A DNA stretch of 64,000 bases. Source: Pachypanchax playfairii. Taxonomy: Eukaryota > Chordata > Actinopteri > Cyprinodontiformes > Aplocheilidae. Positions 13,301 through 24,574 of the stretch are shown one piece after another (the stretch's first letter is position 1; the number at the start of each line of letters is the position of its first letter). The notes beneath the pieces are model-generated. The model was not told where the DNA came from and ran no database searches. It saw only the letters and a program-made list of their open reading frames with translations. The position numbers and the translations under genes are program-made. The stretch is taken from NCBI GenBank assembly GCA_006937955.1, contig SSNP01000191.1, forward strand, positions 534,698 through 598,697, given 5' to 3'.

Positions 13301-14200
13301 ATGTCTTTCTTAAAAAAACATTTAATTTGCTTTAAATCCCCAGAAATAATGATGAGAAAGGTTTGCTGAAAAATGTCGGAGGGTCATGTTTCATTCTGCA
13401 CCAGCAGCCGGCTGCAGAAACAAGAAGAAGAAGAAAGTAAGAAGACAGAAGAAAAACAAAAACGTGAAATACTGATTTACAGAATGAGAAGTAAAAATGT
13501 CAAGATTCAATAAGATGAGAATAAAACAAAAACCTGCGTAAAACAGCAGACTGTAACCTGCTTTATTAAAACCCACATTTAAATCTTTTTTAACAATGAC
13601 AGTAAAATCTAATAGTTTTTAGCTGCTTCGTGCAGCTTTTTTGACAAGTGAGATATAAGTGAAAATGAGAGTTTCTGATAAAACTCGTGGTTATCAGCAT
13701 TTAAAAGAACCTCTTTACACATGAGCTGCAGAAACAGCTGACTGTCATGTGACTCACCAGTGACTCATTTCATGTTTTAAAAGCAAGTCTGTTTAAATGA
13801 ATCTAATATTGTTAATTTAATTGTTAAATGACTTCAAAAGACATTTTGACTGTTATAAACTTCTTTTAAAGATGAATCATCAGCTGACTCAGTCCATCTA
13901 GAAAACAGGACAAGGTGCTTGAGACAGGCAGGAAGTAGTTTCAGATGCCTCCTTGCAGACTGGAACTAAATATAGTGTTTAGCTATTGGGAAGGACACCG
14001 AACAGCGGCTGTCTTCATCAAGGGCGCATGAGACAACATGCAGCTGTCTTCAGGAAAACTGTTTCTTGTGTCCAAAAGGAAGACATGCAGAGATTATATT
14101 TAGATTTGAAAACCCTCTGGGCTTCTGCAAACTGACTATGTGAAATCAAGCTGGTGGATCCCAGAGGAACCTGCTCATGTCCTTCATGCACAGGTAATGA
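4346..14200. other. Long intergenic stretch, no gene recognised
   Basis: About 9.9 kb of AT-rich DNA without a supported exon, RNA gene or intact transposon. Small items seen are an inverted repeat at 4706-4752, a CATATATATATG palindrome near 8992-9003 and short poly-T tracts (about 10520). The block at roughly 10950-11330 is less AT-rich and contains CArG-like words (GCCATATTTC, CCATATAAGC), so it could be regulatory; this is only a composition-based impression. Confidence 0.45.
4706..4752. repeat. Short inverted repeat (hairpin)
   Basis: CTAGTAGT at 4706-4713 is the exact complement of ACTACTAG at 4745-4752. An inner perfect stem, CAGGCTG (4720-4726) with CAGCCTG (4731-4737), closes over a CAAT loop. 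Adjacent sequence (GTGCTGTAGTGTAC, GATGCATCC) resembles ends of common fish MITEs, so this is probably a transposon-derived hairpin. Confidence 0.7.
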
Positions 14201-14256
14201 CAGTGTTCTACCAGGGTTCATTAATACACCTGCAGGAAAACCCTGGTAGAACACTG
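14201..14256. repeat. Perfect 18-bp inverted repeat
   Basis: Bases 14201-14218 are the exact reverse complement of 14239-14256, with a 20-nt loop that contains CACCTGCAGG. No mismatch is present in the stem. There is no target duplication or transposon hallmark around it. Confidence 0.9.
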
Positions 14257-15137
14257 AATCTGAAGTTTCCCCTCTGGTCTTCTAGTCTCTTCTGAGTCAG
14301 AGGATTTCTTACATGTTCCTGTGACATCACAGCTTTTGAGTTTGATGAACTCAGTGTTATTAAATGAGAAGATAAGTTGTGACCTCATCAGGACATGCTG
14401 CATGGAATTCTTCTTCTATCCTCCTCCAGACTCTGAAGACTTTCTCCAAAACATCCTGCTGAGGTTGTAAAACCTGAACACACGGACATGATGTTTCTTT
14501 TTTCTTTTCTGTGTTTGTCTTTTTTCTGTTTGAAGTGTTTATCCCATTTTCTCTCTCCATCAGTCCACCGCTCCATCACTAAACAGCATCTATGAAAGGG
14601 TGGATACGGAGAACCTGCCATCTTCTCCTTCTCATGCATTCCCTCCTCCATGCATGTGGCTTACCTCGTCTTTTTCTGTCACTTTCAAGTTTTAATTTCC
14701 CTCCGGTACTCCTCCTATCTGTTTCTTTTTGTTTTCATCTTGTCTTCTTCTCTGTCCCTCTGGAGAATTCAACTAATTTGTCATTGGTTTGTTTTGCTTA
14801 TTCACTTTTTCAAAATTCATCTCAGACCCTTCCTGAGATCTTCCATATGTGTGTTGTCCCATTTACATTTTGATTTATTTTAATCAATCTCTTTCATTGA
14901 AACGGAACAGGAAGAAATGAAATTTCTGCAGAGGCTGTAAAACTTTTTTTTGTTTAATAAGTGAAGGTGTTAAATTCATCTGACAAACATTGGAATACAT
15001 TTTCCTCACACAACTATCAAACAGCTGCTGTTTAAATGATTTCCATGTTTTTCTGTCTCAAAACTGAAAGTTTGACTCGTGGATTTCTGTTTTATTTCCA
15101 GTATGAACGACAAATTCTCTTTTATTCAGTTTAAATA
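14257..15137. other. Intergenic DNA, pyrimidine-rich, nothing recognised
   Basis: Reading frames here arise from T/C-rich composition (roughly 14500-14880) and show no conserved motif. Confidence 0.45.
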
Positions 15138-15670
15138 TTAGAGAAGCCAATATTTTAGCTCCACAGGTGTTCTTACCTTCATAGTGGGTGAAAACAGGTC
15201 AACAACTTCTCTTTCAGTTTTAATCTCTCAAACTACGCAGGTGGCGATAACACCCGAGTTCTCCTGAGTCCGAACAGCCTGTATCTGTTTCATCACAACT
15301 CCTTTGTTTGTTAGTATTCGGCAGCTCCCGCAGTTGAAACCACACCTAGCATGCTGCTGGCTAAAAGCTGTTAGCATAACGTAGCAAACAGGAAGAGAGA
15401 ACGTCTGATGTTGCCATGCGCAGCAGGGCAGGAAACAGTATACCTTGCTCTCATAGGCTAGTTTGTTAGCCAATTAGAGTCCAGCAAATTCGAATAATGA
15501 ATATGAACGAACTGCTGCTCGAGGCCTGATGGAACGAGCCAAATTTTGACAGATTGAAAGGTCTGTTAATCAGTGTTTCCTGACATTTTTTAGATATAAA
15601 ATGTTTCATATTACTGGTTAATACTTAAGAAATAACCACAAAGTCCTGAAATTTGTATGAAATGGTCTCT
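15138..15670 (-). mobile_element. TTAA-type MITE, family A copy 1
   Basis: About 530 bp that match the elements at 18156-18697 and 29240-29791 over nearly their whole length. The right end reads AAATGGTCTCT and is followed by TTAA (15671-15674), the target site. The left end (about 15138) is shortened: a piece of the terminal region seen in the other two copies is missing between GAGAAGCC and TATTTTAGCTCC. It has no coding capacity. The TTAA target and the AGAGG start fit the T2/Kolobok group of non-autonomous elements (established for Xenopus T2 MITEs with TTAAAGG-type ends); the assignment is an inference. Confidence 0.75.
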
Positions 15671-15674
15671 TTAA

Positions 15675-18151
15675 TAAACATTCTCTCAAAGCTCTACGAG
15701 TTACATCAATTTAATCCAACAGTAACAGTCGATCTAAGTTATCAGTTCATCACCATAATCCTCCATCCTGAGCAGAACCAACTGGAGACAGCAAGAAACC
15801 CACTGCAGAACCAGAACCAGAACAGCTTACAGCTCCCTGCATTTATTAGCTAAACTTCTGAGAAGGCCCAACTGTTCTGTACCTGACAAGATGTGAAGAG
15901 TTCAGGTGCTGAAAGGCGATAAACTTTAATGACCTCATGCTGTTGCTTTAATGAGTGATGAGGCTTTGTGAGGTCAGGATCACATGTTTTTGTTTTTGTT
16001 GGGTCATGAGAGTAAACAGCTGCAGTCTTCTCTGGTTTTTCTGAGTCTTCACCTCCTTCCTGTTAAAACTCCTGCAGCTGTCCACTTCCTCTGATTAATG
16101 ATTGCTGCAGTTTAAGGAAACGTTTGTGTAACACACAGATTTATCTTGTCCTAAAGCAGCAACACTCCAACCCAAACAGAGAACATTCCTCTGTTCAGTG
16201 TAATTAAATATCAAGGCTTTCACATCATTCACAGCCAACTAGATAAGATCCATAACATCAATCAGCTGCTTTCTGTTCTCACTGTTGTATCATCAGCTGG
16301 AACATCATTCATGGAATCTGCAGCAGCATCAGCTTCTTGTTTTTAATCATTTAAAGTCAGTTATAAAAGTTGTGGGTTTGAATCCCAGGTATGTGAAGCA
16401 GTAACTTTTGGATTATTTATTATTTTTTGATGAAAAAGCTCTGATGTGATCTTGATGTTTCTCCCTTTTGATGCATGTTGTGTTTTTGAAGCAGGAATGC
16501 TTTCAAACCAGTTCAGACTGTTAGGGTTCGTCTGTTTAAAGATAGAATTCAAAACTTTAATAACATAAAAAGCTCAGGAAAAACTCCCTGAGTCAGCTGA
16601 TAGCATCAGCAGCTGAGATGCAAACTCCAACACAAGAATCTGCCAGCAGCAACAGGAAGCAGCAGAGTCATTGCACCGATGGATGAGGTTAAAAACAAGA
16701 GCAGGTGTGCTGATTAGAAACACTGATCAGGTGAGAAGAAGAACAGAAACACATTTCTGTAAAACAAAGTATAAACACTCTTCTTCCCTAAAGGCCTCTG
16801 ACACAAAATGAACAGATGAAAAACATTTTGCTTCATTGTGAAGCAATAAGGTCTGAATATTTTGCAACAGCTCAAATTATGTTTCCAAATTTCCTCCAGA
16901 ACTGAAATGAGCCTCTGACCTTTAAACAGAGGCGTGGAGCCTGTTCACTGAGTCTGGATGCTCTTCTGCATTTCAAACACTCCCCTTCTTGTTTACCGGC
17001 GCCGGTATGCACATCACACTGTCAACAGATCAAGGATCAAGAAAGACGCAAAGCTACACAGTTTGACATCCGAGCAGTCAGAGAGCAAAGGAAGAGAAAA
17101 CAAACACGCACCATTGGATTCACCAACAGATTCAGTCGTCAAACCTCCCAGAGATTACCGTGTTCTCTGCAAAGCGTCCGCTCTGCTGGGACTCTGAGGT
17201 GAAGAGCTTCCCAAGAGATCTCTGATCTGTTTTACAGCTTACTGCTGCTCTATTCTCCATCACAAACAAGAATCACCAACCAGAACAAGTTTAATCACAA
17301 ATAAATCAGTTTAATACAAGATTTAAAATGTGCAGCAGATATGTTCCTTCTGCTTGTGATGGTCGTGTTTAAGCTGTTGTATCAGACTTTTTATGAACAT
17401 CCATCACTATCGGTAACATCAGGCCAATAAACTGTCAGAGTTTTATTTTTAGATCAGAAATCAAACAAGTCATCTCCTCGGCTGCTGTGGGAGTTGTGAG
17501 GCATTTTACTAATATTCCAAAAGATTTTTTTTTTTTTTTTTCCAAGTTTGCCCAATAAAAACACAGAATAGAATACATTTTTCCACAAGTGATTTTTTTC
17601 TTTATTTTTACTATTATGCAAAGTCCAGAATACTTTGTTTTGGTGTTTTTTTTTCACTCCTCAAAAAAAGAGTCTTTCAAGCTGCAGCTTTACAAACTTA
17701 ATAAATATTAAACTGGGCAAACTTTCCTCTTACAGCCTCTCTGTTCTCACCATCTCTCCATTGTTCTCTTTTTCATTCATTCAGTTTCAGGGACAATAAA
17801 GTAACTCTTTTTGTTTCCAGATATCAAAAGTTAAAAGTCTCTTAATGATAAACCTTTTGATGTTGGACTTTGGAAGGAGAGCAGCAGGTGGTCTTGGTTG
17901 AAGAACAGAATAAAACAGAGATCAGTGACGGTGTTTCTTCTCTGCTCCACATGTTCATGTTCACCTCCTGCATCATAAGGAGAGTCAGCGTTAACAGAGC
18001 GATAAGGTAAATGATCTGGGGTCACACCGAGGTCACGTACTGCTCTGAGTCAGAACCTGCTTTTACATCGAATGTTAGTAAAACTTGGCACCTCTATCTG
18101 TTCTGTCTCAGAGTCTGATTCACAAAGAAAACTGAAAAAAAAAAAAACTTG
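15675..18151. other. Intergenic DNA, no gene recognised
   Basis: Contains a poly-T run (about 17525-17541) and a poly-A run just before the next MITE (about 18135-18147). A short segment at about 16960-17200 has a 79-codon open frame and a CCGGCGCCGG palindrome, but no recognisable protein motif and no matched splice context. The word GGGTTTGAATCCC near 16373 resembles a tRNA T-loop but no tRNA fold surrounds it. Confidence 0.4.
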
Positions 18152-18155
18152 TTAA

Positions 18156-18697
18156 AGAGGCCATTTCATACAAATTTCAGGACAATATGAAACATTTTAT
18201 ATCTAAAAACGTTAGGAAACACTTATTAACAGACCTTTTAATCTGTCTGCGTCAAAATTCGGCTGGTTTCGTCAGCCTTTCGGGCTGCAACTCATTAATA
18301 TTCATTATTCGAATTTGCTGGACTCTGACTGGCTAACAAACTAGCCTATGACAGCAAGGCATACTGTTTCCTTTCCTGCTGCACTTGGCAACAGTGCACC
18401 GAGTCTCATCCTGTTTGCTACGTCTTATTCTACAGCTTTTAGCCAGCAGCATGCTAGGTGTGGTTTCAACTGCGGGAGCTGCCGAATACTAACAAACAAA
18501 GGAGTTGTGATAAAACAGATACAGGCCGTTCGGACTCGGGAGAACTTGGGTTTTATCACCACCTGCGTAGTTTGAGAGATTAAAACTGAAAGAGAAGTTG
18601 TTGACCTGTTTTCACCCACTATGAAGGTAAGAACACCTGTGGAGCTAAAATATTCAACAGAAACCTCAGAAAAACTGTTTTTAATGGAATGACCTCT
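18156..18697 (+). mobile_element. TTAA-type MITE, family A copy 2 (complete)
   Basis: This 542-bp element is flanked by TTAA on both sides (18152-18155 and 18698-18701). Its ends are AGAGGCCATTTCAT on the left and, read from the other strand, AGAGGTCATTCCAT on the right, giving short imperfect terminal inverted repeats. It is the best-preserved of the three family A copies in the window and lies in the opposite orientation to the other two. No transposase is encoded, so mobilisation would have been in trans. The structure fits a T2/Kolobok-type MITE. Confidence 0.8.
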
Positions 18698-18701
18698 TTA
18701 A

Positions 18702-21700
18702 AGCTAAAAAAAATAGGACTAAACTGCTAATGAAACAGTTTGTTCTTATATCTGATAACATGCAGTAATTTACAGGAGTCTGGGGGTCATTTACTTTCAA
18801 TCCATCATTTTAAATAAATCTCTGCAGATCAGTGAAAGTATTTGTTTGTGGCACAACTTGGGATCATTAATCTGTTCAGGAGTTTTGTAAATGTAACAGA
18901 TAATTAAATTAAAAAAGCACCTTAATCCCAAATGAGATTAGAGACATTTATAATGTGAGAAAGAAACAAACACACAGGAAGGATATTATGGAACTCTGTG
19001 ATGGTCACACATTAACTAAAGTGGTTGTCTTACTGTGACCCGTGTATCAGCTTGAACCTGACTTGAATAATTACTCATGAGGTCTAACGCTGCAAGAGAG
19101 TGAATCCACCCAATTAAAAAGTCAACCACTTTAACATCGAGCGCCTTCCAATTTAAATGCTATTAATTAACTGATCACTAATCATAAGGCTTTCATTAGT
19201 GAGGCGGAGTGAGGGTATGTTCATGTGATTGTTGGTAAAATCATGTGCAAAACTGAACCTCCACATCTCACACAAGCTGCTTCTTTCTTATTAACACGGC
19301 TCTTCTCTGTTTTCATTAACATTGTTTGTCTGATCATTAATGAGTAATTAAGAGTTAATTATTATTGTTCATTAAAGTGCAGCTAGGACATAAAAGCAGG
19401 ATCTGCTGATGTTCTTTCAGTCATGTGTGTCCTAAAGTTCCTGTCTACACGTTTCATCCTTATAAAGACCTTTAATTCAACCTGCATGTCCAAGCTGCAT
19501 GTCTCTAAGCTGCATGTCCAAGCTGCATGTCCAAGCTGCATGTCCAAGCTGCATGTCCAAGCTGCATCTTCCTCCTACAGGTGGCTGGTTTCACCCTGAT
19601 GCTGTGGTTCAGACACGTCCCACCAGGAGGACGTCTCAGGGCAGACCCCTGACTTCCTGAAGACTTTATGGGTGAATCCCATTTACAATGATTGCTCCTA
19701 GTTTAGGGTTTCAAGGGTCCCCTCAGCCTCTAATTTAAAGTGACAAGATCTAGTACTAAAATAGACTCAGACAACATGTGTCACACCTTCTATATCAGAC
19801 TAACAGGTGGGTGTTGCTGCCTTTAGTACCACATATGAAGGAGACGGAGAGGTCTCGACAGGTGAGATATTCTTTTATTCTTGTTTTCATCTGTCACCAT
19901 ATGCTTATAGCCCATCATCATGCACCTTGAAAACTACAAAAAAAATATGTAGTTTATTTATTAAACTACATATTTGATGTTTTATTTAGACATGTATACA
20001 GTTCAAATGATCAACATAGCTCCTTCCACTTGCCAAAGGTGTTAACCCACTGGAACCCTGTCTGATCTCATGTTTTGAGGGGCGACCAGCCTGCAGAGTG
20101 CACAAGGCTACAACACACATACGAGCAGCAGCATGCAGTAAAAAACACATAAAGGCTTAAATTTAATCACAATGACTGAATTCATCCCTGACCCAAATCA
20201 GACACCATTCATTGGTACAAGTTTCAGGAATATGCCTTCCTTGGCATGCACACCTTGGTGATGTCACCATCTCTGCAATATTTTTCTGACATTAACAGTC
20301 ATTTAGTTGGTTTGGCCAAGCAGGGACTTTGTTTACATGTTGTATTAAAAGCAAAACACACAAAACATCCCATAAGCCACTCAAATATCTCTTACAAAAT
20401 GTTTGTAAAATACTTGAAAGGATTTACAAAATGTGCAAATAGAAATATAAACAGAATAATAACAAATTCTTGATGTGTTTGTGTGATTTGGGGGGGCGTC
20501 TTAGTGTCAGTCCTGCAGCTGATGGGAAATGTCATGTGATGTGAGGAGCTGGTTCTGATGGACTGCAGCCTCCAGCCACAGAGACGTACAGCATGTGATA
20601 TAAAAAAACAAGTTGTTCTTTAAATTTAGACACAGCAAGAAAAAACATTCTTTGCAGAATAAGCTGAGATGCATTCAGGGACAAAAAGTTTAAAGAACAA
20701 TTCAAATGAAATAAAACAGACAAAGTGAAACTGTCTAATTTACACAATGACTAATTACTGTAAATAATCCAGCCTTATTACAAACAGGTTGAATTGCCTT
20801 TGCACATTGATTATATACACAGACATCTGAGTGTTCACACCAAGAGACACTCACTAATCCATTTCTTTCACATGTTGGCATGCAGCACACCACATGTGAT
20901 CAAATCCCTTTAAATCTCTTTGTAAAATATTCTGTGGTTTAACATGAAAACACACAAATTAAAGTGATGCCTGCTTCAGCAGATGGAGTCTTTTTCAAAG
21001 TGGAATAAATCTTCTGTATTATTGAAGAGATGCTCGTTTTAGTTCCAAACACTCACGCAATCTTCTTCTTGATGTGCATGAAAGAAGGAACATCTGTCCT
21101 TTTTCCAACCTCCTTGCCTCAAAGCCAGATCAAACTTTATAGAAGAATTCCCAACCTGAGTGTATTTAATTATATAACTGCTGTGTTGGATCTGATGCAT
21201 CCAAATGAAAAGGAAAGAAGTAAAATACAATAAAAGTCAGAACATTCGAGAGATAAGAAAAAGATATGAAGCCCTTTAAAAAGACATTAAAATAAACGAG
21301 CTTCATGTTGTAAAATTTCTAAATAAAAATGGCATCTTAAAAGAATAAAATGTTTATAAACTATCATAACATCTCCCACTTTATGCCATTTATTTCCTAA
21401 AATTTTTAATGTCTGAAATCTACATTGTGTTTATGGTCTGTATGAACATCTTATTCCTTTATCTGGAATCAGAAAGGGCAGATTAATTCTTGGACGGTTC
21501 AATAATAATCAGATTTTACCTGCATGTTACAGATTGTGTTAAAATGTTGCTGTTTATGGATCAAAATGGTTTTATTTTTGTTTTATTACCAGACTTAATG
21601 ACAAACATCTGGTTTCTAACTGAATTCATTTTTTATAATAAAAAGTCTGATATTTTTCTCTAGTAAAAAATAAATTAGAATGATTATTAAATTAAAAATG

Positions 21701-22020
21701 ATAATGTCGAATAAAACAGACTGTCAAATAGGAACAATGTTAAAACTAAACTGAGGCAGAAGTAAACGGTCTGCAGCATCACTCGGACACAGAAACGGCT
21801 CAGGAACAACTTTCCAACCTGAACACGCGTCTTGTTTTTTATCTTTCTGCACTTTTTCACCTGCAGTCTTCAGTAAAGGTACAGAACTCACTCAGGTTCT
21901 GTTGACCTGTTTATTTTTAGTTCTAATGAATCTTTTGGAGTTTTTATAACAGCTGAATAAATAGAACATTGATTCTGTTATCTCCTTTCTTTTGAGTGAT
22001 CACGTCAGTGAATGCGTCGT
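18702..22020. other. Intergenic DNA with one short tandem array
   Basis: No gene recognised. The stretch at about 19060-19400 is unusually dense in homeodomain-type ATTA/TAAT words (ATTAATTAACTGATC, CATTAATGAGTAATTAAG), which is often seen in conserved non-coding elements. A 13-bp tandem repeat lies at 19482-19567. Confidence 0.4.
19482..19567. repeat. 13-bp tandem repeat
   Basis: Six to seven copies of AAGCTGCATGTCC. One early copy carries TCT in place of C (ATGTCTCTAAGC); the rest are identical, which points to recent slippage. Confidence 0.9.
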
Positions 22021-22080
22021 CCATTCAGACCCAAGGATATGATGCTACAGTAAAAATCACATCCTTGGCTCTGAATATGG
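22021..22080. other. MicroRNA-like hairpin (candidate)
   Basis: The arms 22021-22043 and 22056-22080 pair over about 21 base pairs, with two mismatches and one 2-nt bulge, and enclose a 12-nt loop (22044-22055). Size, near-perfect pairing and small loop match a pre-microRNA. The mature-like arms contain CCAAGGATATGAT and ATCACATCCTTGG. I do not recognise a known family. A short MITE relic or chance palindrome are alternatives; the strand of any transcript is unknown. Confidence 0.35.
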
Positions 22081-23371
22081 TCATTAGTCAGATTTTATTT
22101 TAATCCTTTAAATGGTTTTGATCAGTCGTTCCAGAGTTTATGAAGATATTTAAAAGTTTGTCTTTGGATTTTGTCTGTTTTTACATTAGGTTTCAGTAAG
22201 AACTGTTGAAAAATGTTAAGAAATATGAAGTAGTTTAAAACATTTGCACAGTAAAATAAAAGATTAACGAGATTAAACACCTTTTAGGTTGTAGATCATA
22301 GGAACTTCAGCCATTACATGAGAATAACATGATCCCGTGGACGGATGAAACTCTCAATCAGTTGTATGTTTGTGTGATGAAGCTCAAACTGAGAAATGTT
22401 TATACTGACCCCAAAACATACTACTCATAAAGTACATGTATGTATTTATACTTTGTCATGTTCCTGGAGTTTATCTTCTGTTTTTCAGATTATTTATCAT
22501 GTTCATGTCGTGTTTCTGTCGTGTCATCACTCCCTGTCTCACTCGCTCATGTTTCCTGTCTCTTCTCCTCTCATTGCTTTTCAGTCGTCCTCTTATTTAT
22601 CAGATTTCCTTCTCTCTCTCTCTGTCAGGTCGTGTTTCAGTTTATTCTAATTGATTCTTGTTATTTTTGTTCCTGTTTTAACCACATTGAAACGTATTCT
22701 TGTATATTTTCGTCCCGTTTCACATCAAGCCTCTTGTCGTTCACCTGTGTCAGTCTGTCATCCCTCATGTGTCCATGTGCATCACTCTCATCAGATTTTT
22801 ACACACGTTTAGTCTGGTCTTTTTTTATAAACATTTTAGATTTTACACCTGCATGTCTGCTGCAGTGCCTGAACCTGACACACCAGGAGAATTGACCAAA
22901 ATTCCTCTTAGAACAAACTACTGCAGCTTTGTGCATGCAGGGAATAATAATAGATCTTAATCTGTTCTAAATGATTACATTTCATTTCCACGAGCTGAAT
23001 GTAAAAACTTAGTAAAGTGGGAATTTTGAATGTAAAAAAATTGAATTTTTAAAACCATTTGATCTGAAATAAATGTTAGCTGCATATCTTTATTCTGATA
23101 AAATGGAAATGTTTGGATTTTTGTTTTTTTTGGGTGGGGTTCCAATGCTGGTTTTTCCTGCATGTTTTAGATCATTTAACACAGAATCAGCTTGAACTCA
23201 TTAATTCATTAACAGGTTTGTGCAGAGCAGGTGAATCAGCCAATCAGGAGTTCTTAAGCAGAGAAACCTCTGAAGTTGCAGGTTAATGAACATGAAACCA
23301 AAGTTAGTAACTGAAAGTACACGGTTTTTTTTCTATAAATGTCTTCTGTTGTTGTTGTTGTTTCCGCCGCT
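22081..23371. other. Intergenic DNA with possible degenerate repeat
   Basis: The T/C-rich part at about 22450-22900 reads like a worn interspersed repeat (repeated CATGTT, CGTGTT and TCCTGT words) and produces long but meaningless open frames. No boundary could be set. The rest shows nothing recognisable. Confidence 0.35.
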
Positions 23372-24574
23372 GCCAGTTTTCTTCTTTTTGTTTTGGGAAT
23401 TCTTGTAAATCATGAGTTCAGTACATTTTTGTTTTTCTTTAAAGTATTAAAAATATATTGTTAGTTTATTTAAATGTGTAAATTTTGTTTAAAAAACATT
23501 TGTGAATAGTTTATACATTTTTGGACCCTCCCATTAATTACTGAGATTAGAAGCACATGGTGTGGTGGTGGAGATGAAGAGAGGTTTTTGTAAAATATTT
23601 TTTTGGCTTAAATGTCTTTTAACCTTTTTAAACCAAAGTAATTCAAATAAAAGACTGATGGAGACAACGGGTGGTTTCCTTAAGCACACACTTTGAACTT
23701 GATTACTTGAAAATATATATTCTGTTTATTCTTACAAAAATATAACTAAAGTCATTCCAAAGGTTCTTGATCAAAATGAAAGTTATTTTAAACTAAGGCT
23801 GTGTCCAAATTCAGGGTCTGTATTCTTTTAAGGTCGTATTTCAAGGATGTTACGTCACAGCGCTGCAACGAGAACTGTCCAAATTCCAAGAATTCTTCAA
23901 ATACTTCCTTCAAAATGATTTACCCCCCGCTTTTGATGTCCCCACCTCTGGTCCTTTATTTTTTTATCCCTAGGGGGATAAGTTATTTTTGTTCCTCTTT
24001 CTCGTCCGACCATACTTGCCAACCCTCCCGATTTTCCCGGGAGAATCCCAAATTTTAATGCTCTCCCGGGACCATCATTCTCCCCAATTTCTCCCGATTT
24101 CCACTTGGATAACAATATTGCTAAACCATCCGTCACTGGGTGTTGTTTCTGGCCAGACAATAATAACATTGAAGTCACTACCACCTGTTTCACAGGTACT
24201 GCTATTTAATTAGTTAACTTACGTTATTACTGTGAACTGTTATTTTGTCAAATAAATAAGCACTGTGTGTTTAATGTATGTATGTGTGACCAAGGAGGGA
24301 CTCTCAGCAGACCCTGAATTTGGACACAACCCATGTCATCAAATCATTTTACAAAAACCTCCCTTCATTGCCGCCACAACGCCTCCCTGTGTGCTTCTAA
24401 TCTAGTTAATTAATGGGAGGGTCCAAAAGGTTACAAACAATTCACAGATGCTTTTTACTAAATTTACAAATTTAAATGGTAATCTAACAATATATTCTTA
24501 ATACTTTAAAGAAAAACAAAAATGCATAGAACTTATGATTTACAAGAATTTACAAAACAAAAAGAAAACTGGCC
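23372..24574. mobile_element. Foldback-type element with ~225-bp inverted arms
   Basis: The left arm (about 23372-23601) and right arm (about 24348-24574) are reverse complements over roughly 225 bp with scattered differences. Shared words include AAATCATRAGTTC, CTTTAAAGTATTAA and GGACCCTCCCATTAATTA. The loop contains a separate 536-bp MITE (23797-24332). No protein is encoded. The arms make this a foldback-like non-autonomous DNA transposon; a transcript through it would form a long hairpin. The outer ends are approximate, and a target duplication was not identified. Confidence 0.7.
23797..24332. mobile_element. 536-bp MITE with 24-bp terminal inverted repeats
   Basis: The left end GGCTGTGTCCAAATTCAGGG (continuing to 23820) is matched on the right by CCCTGAATTTGGACACAACC (ending at 24332), with a single mismatch over 24 bp. 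The interior contains the CCCGGGAGAATCCC / TCCCGGGACC segment common in fish interspersed repeats. Superfamily unassigned: the ends resemble hAT or PIF/Harbinger MITEs, but a clean target duplication is not visible. It sits in the loop of the foldback element. Confidence 0.7.

Noticed and set aside
16365..16390. tRNA T-loop-like GGGTTTGAATCCC
   Set aside because: No acceptor stem, D-arm or anticodon arm can be folded around it.
16958..17197. 79-codon + frame near a CCGGCGCCGG palindrome
   Set aside because: Composition is somewhat protein-like but there is no family motif, promoter or splice support.
22440..22895. 151-codon frame
   Set aside because: T/C-rich worn repeat; the translation is hydrophobic low-information sequence open in all three + frames.
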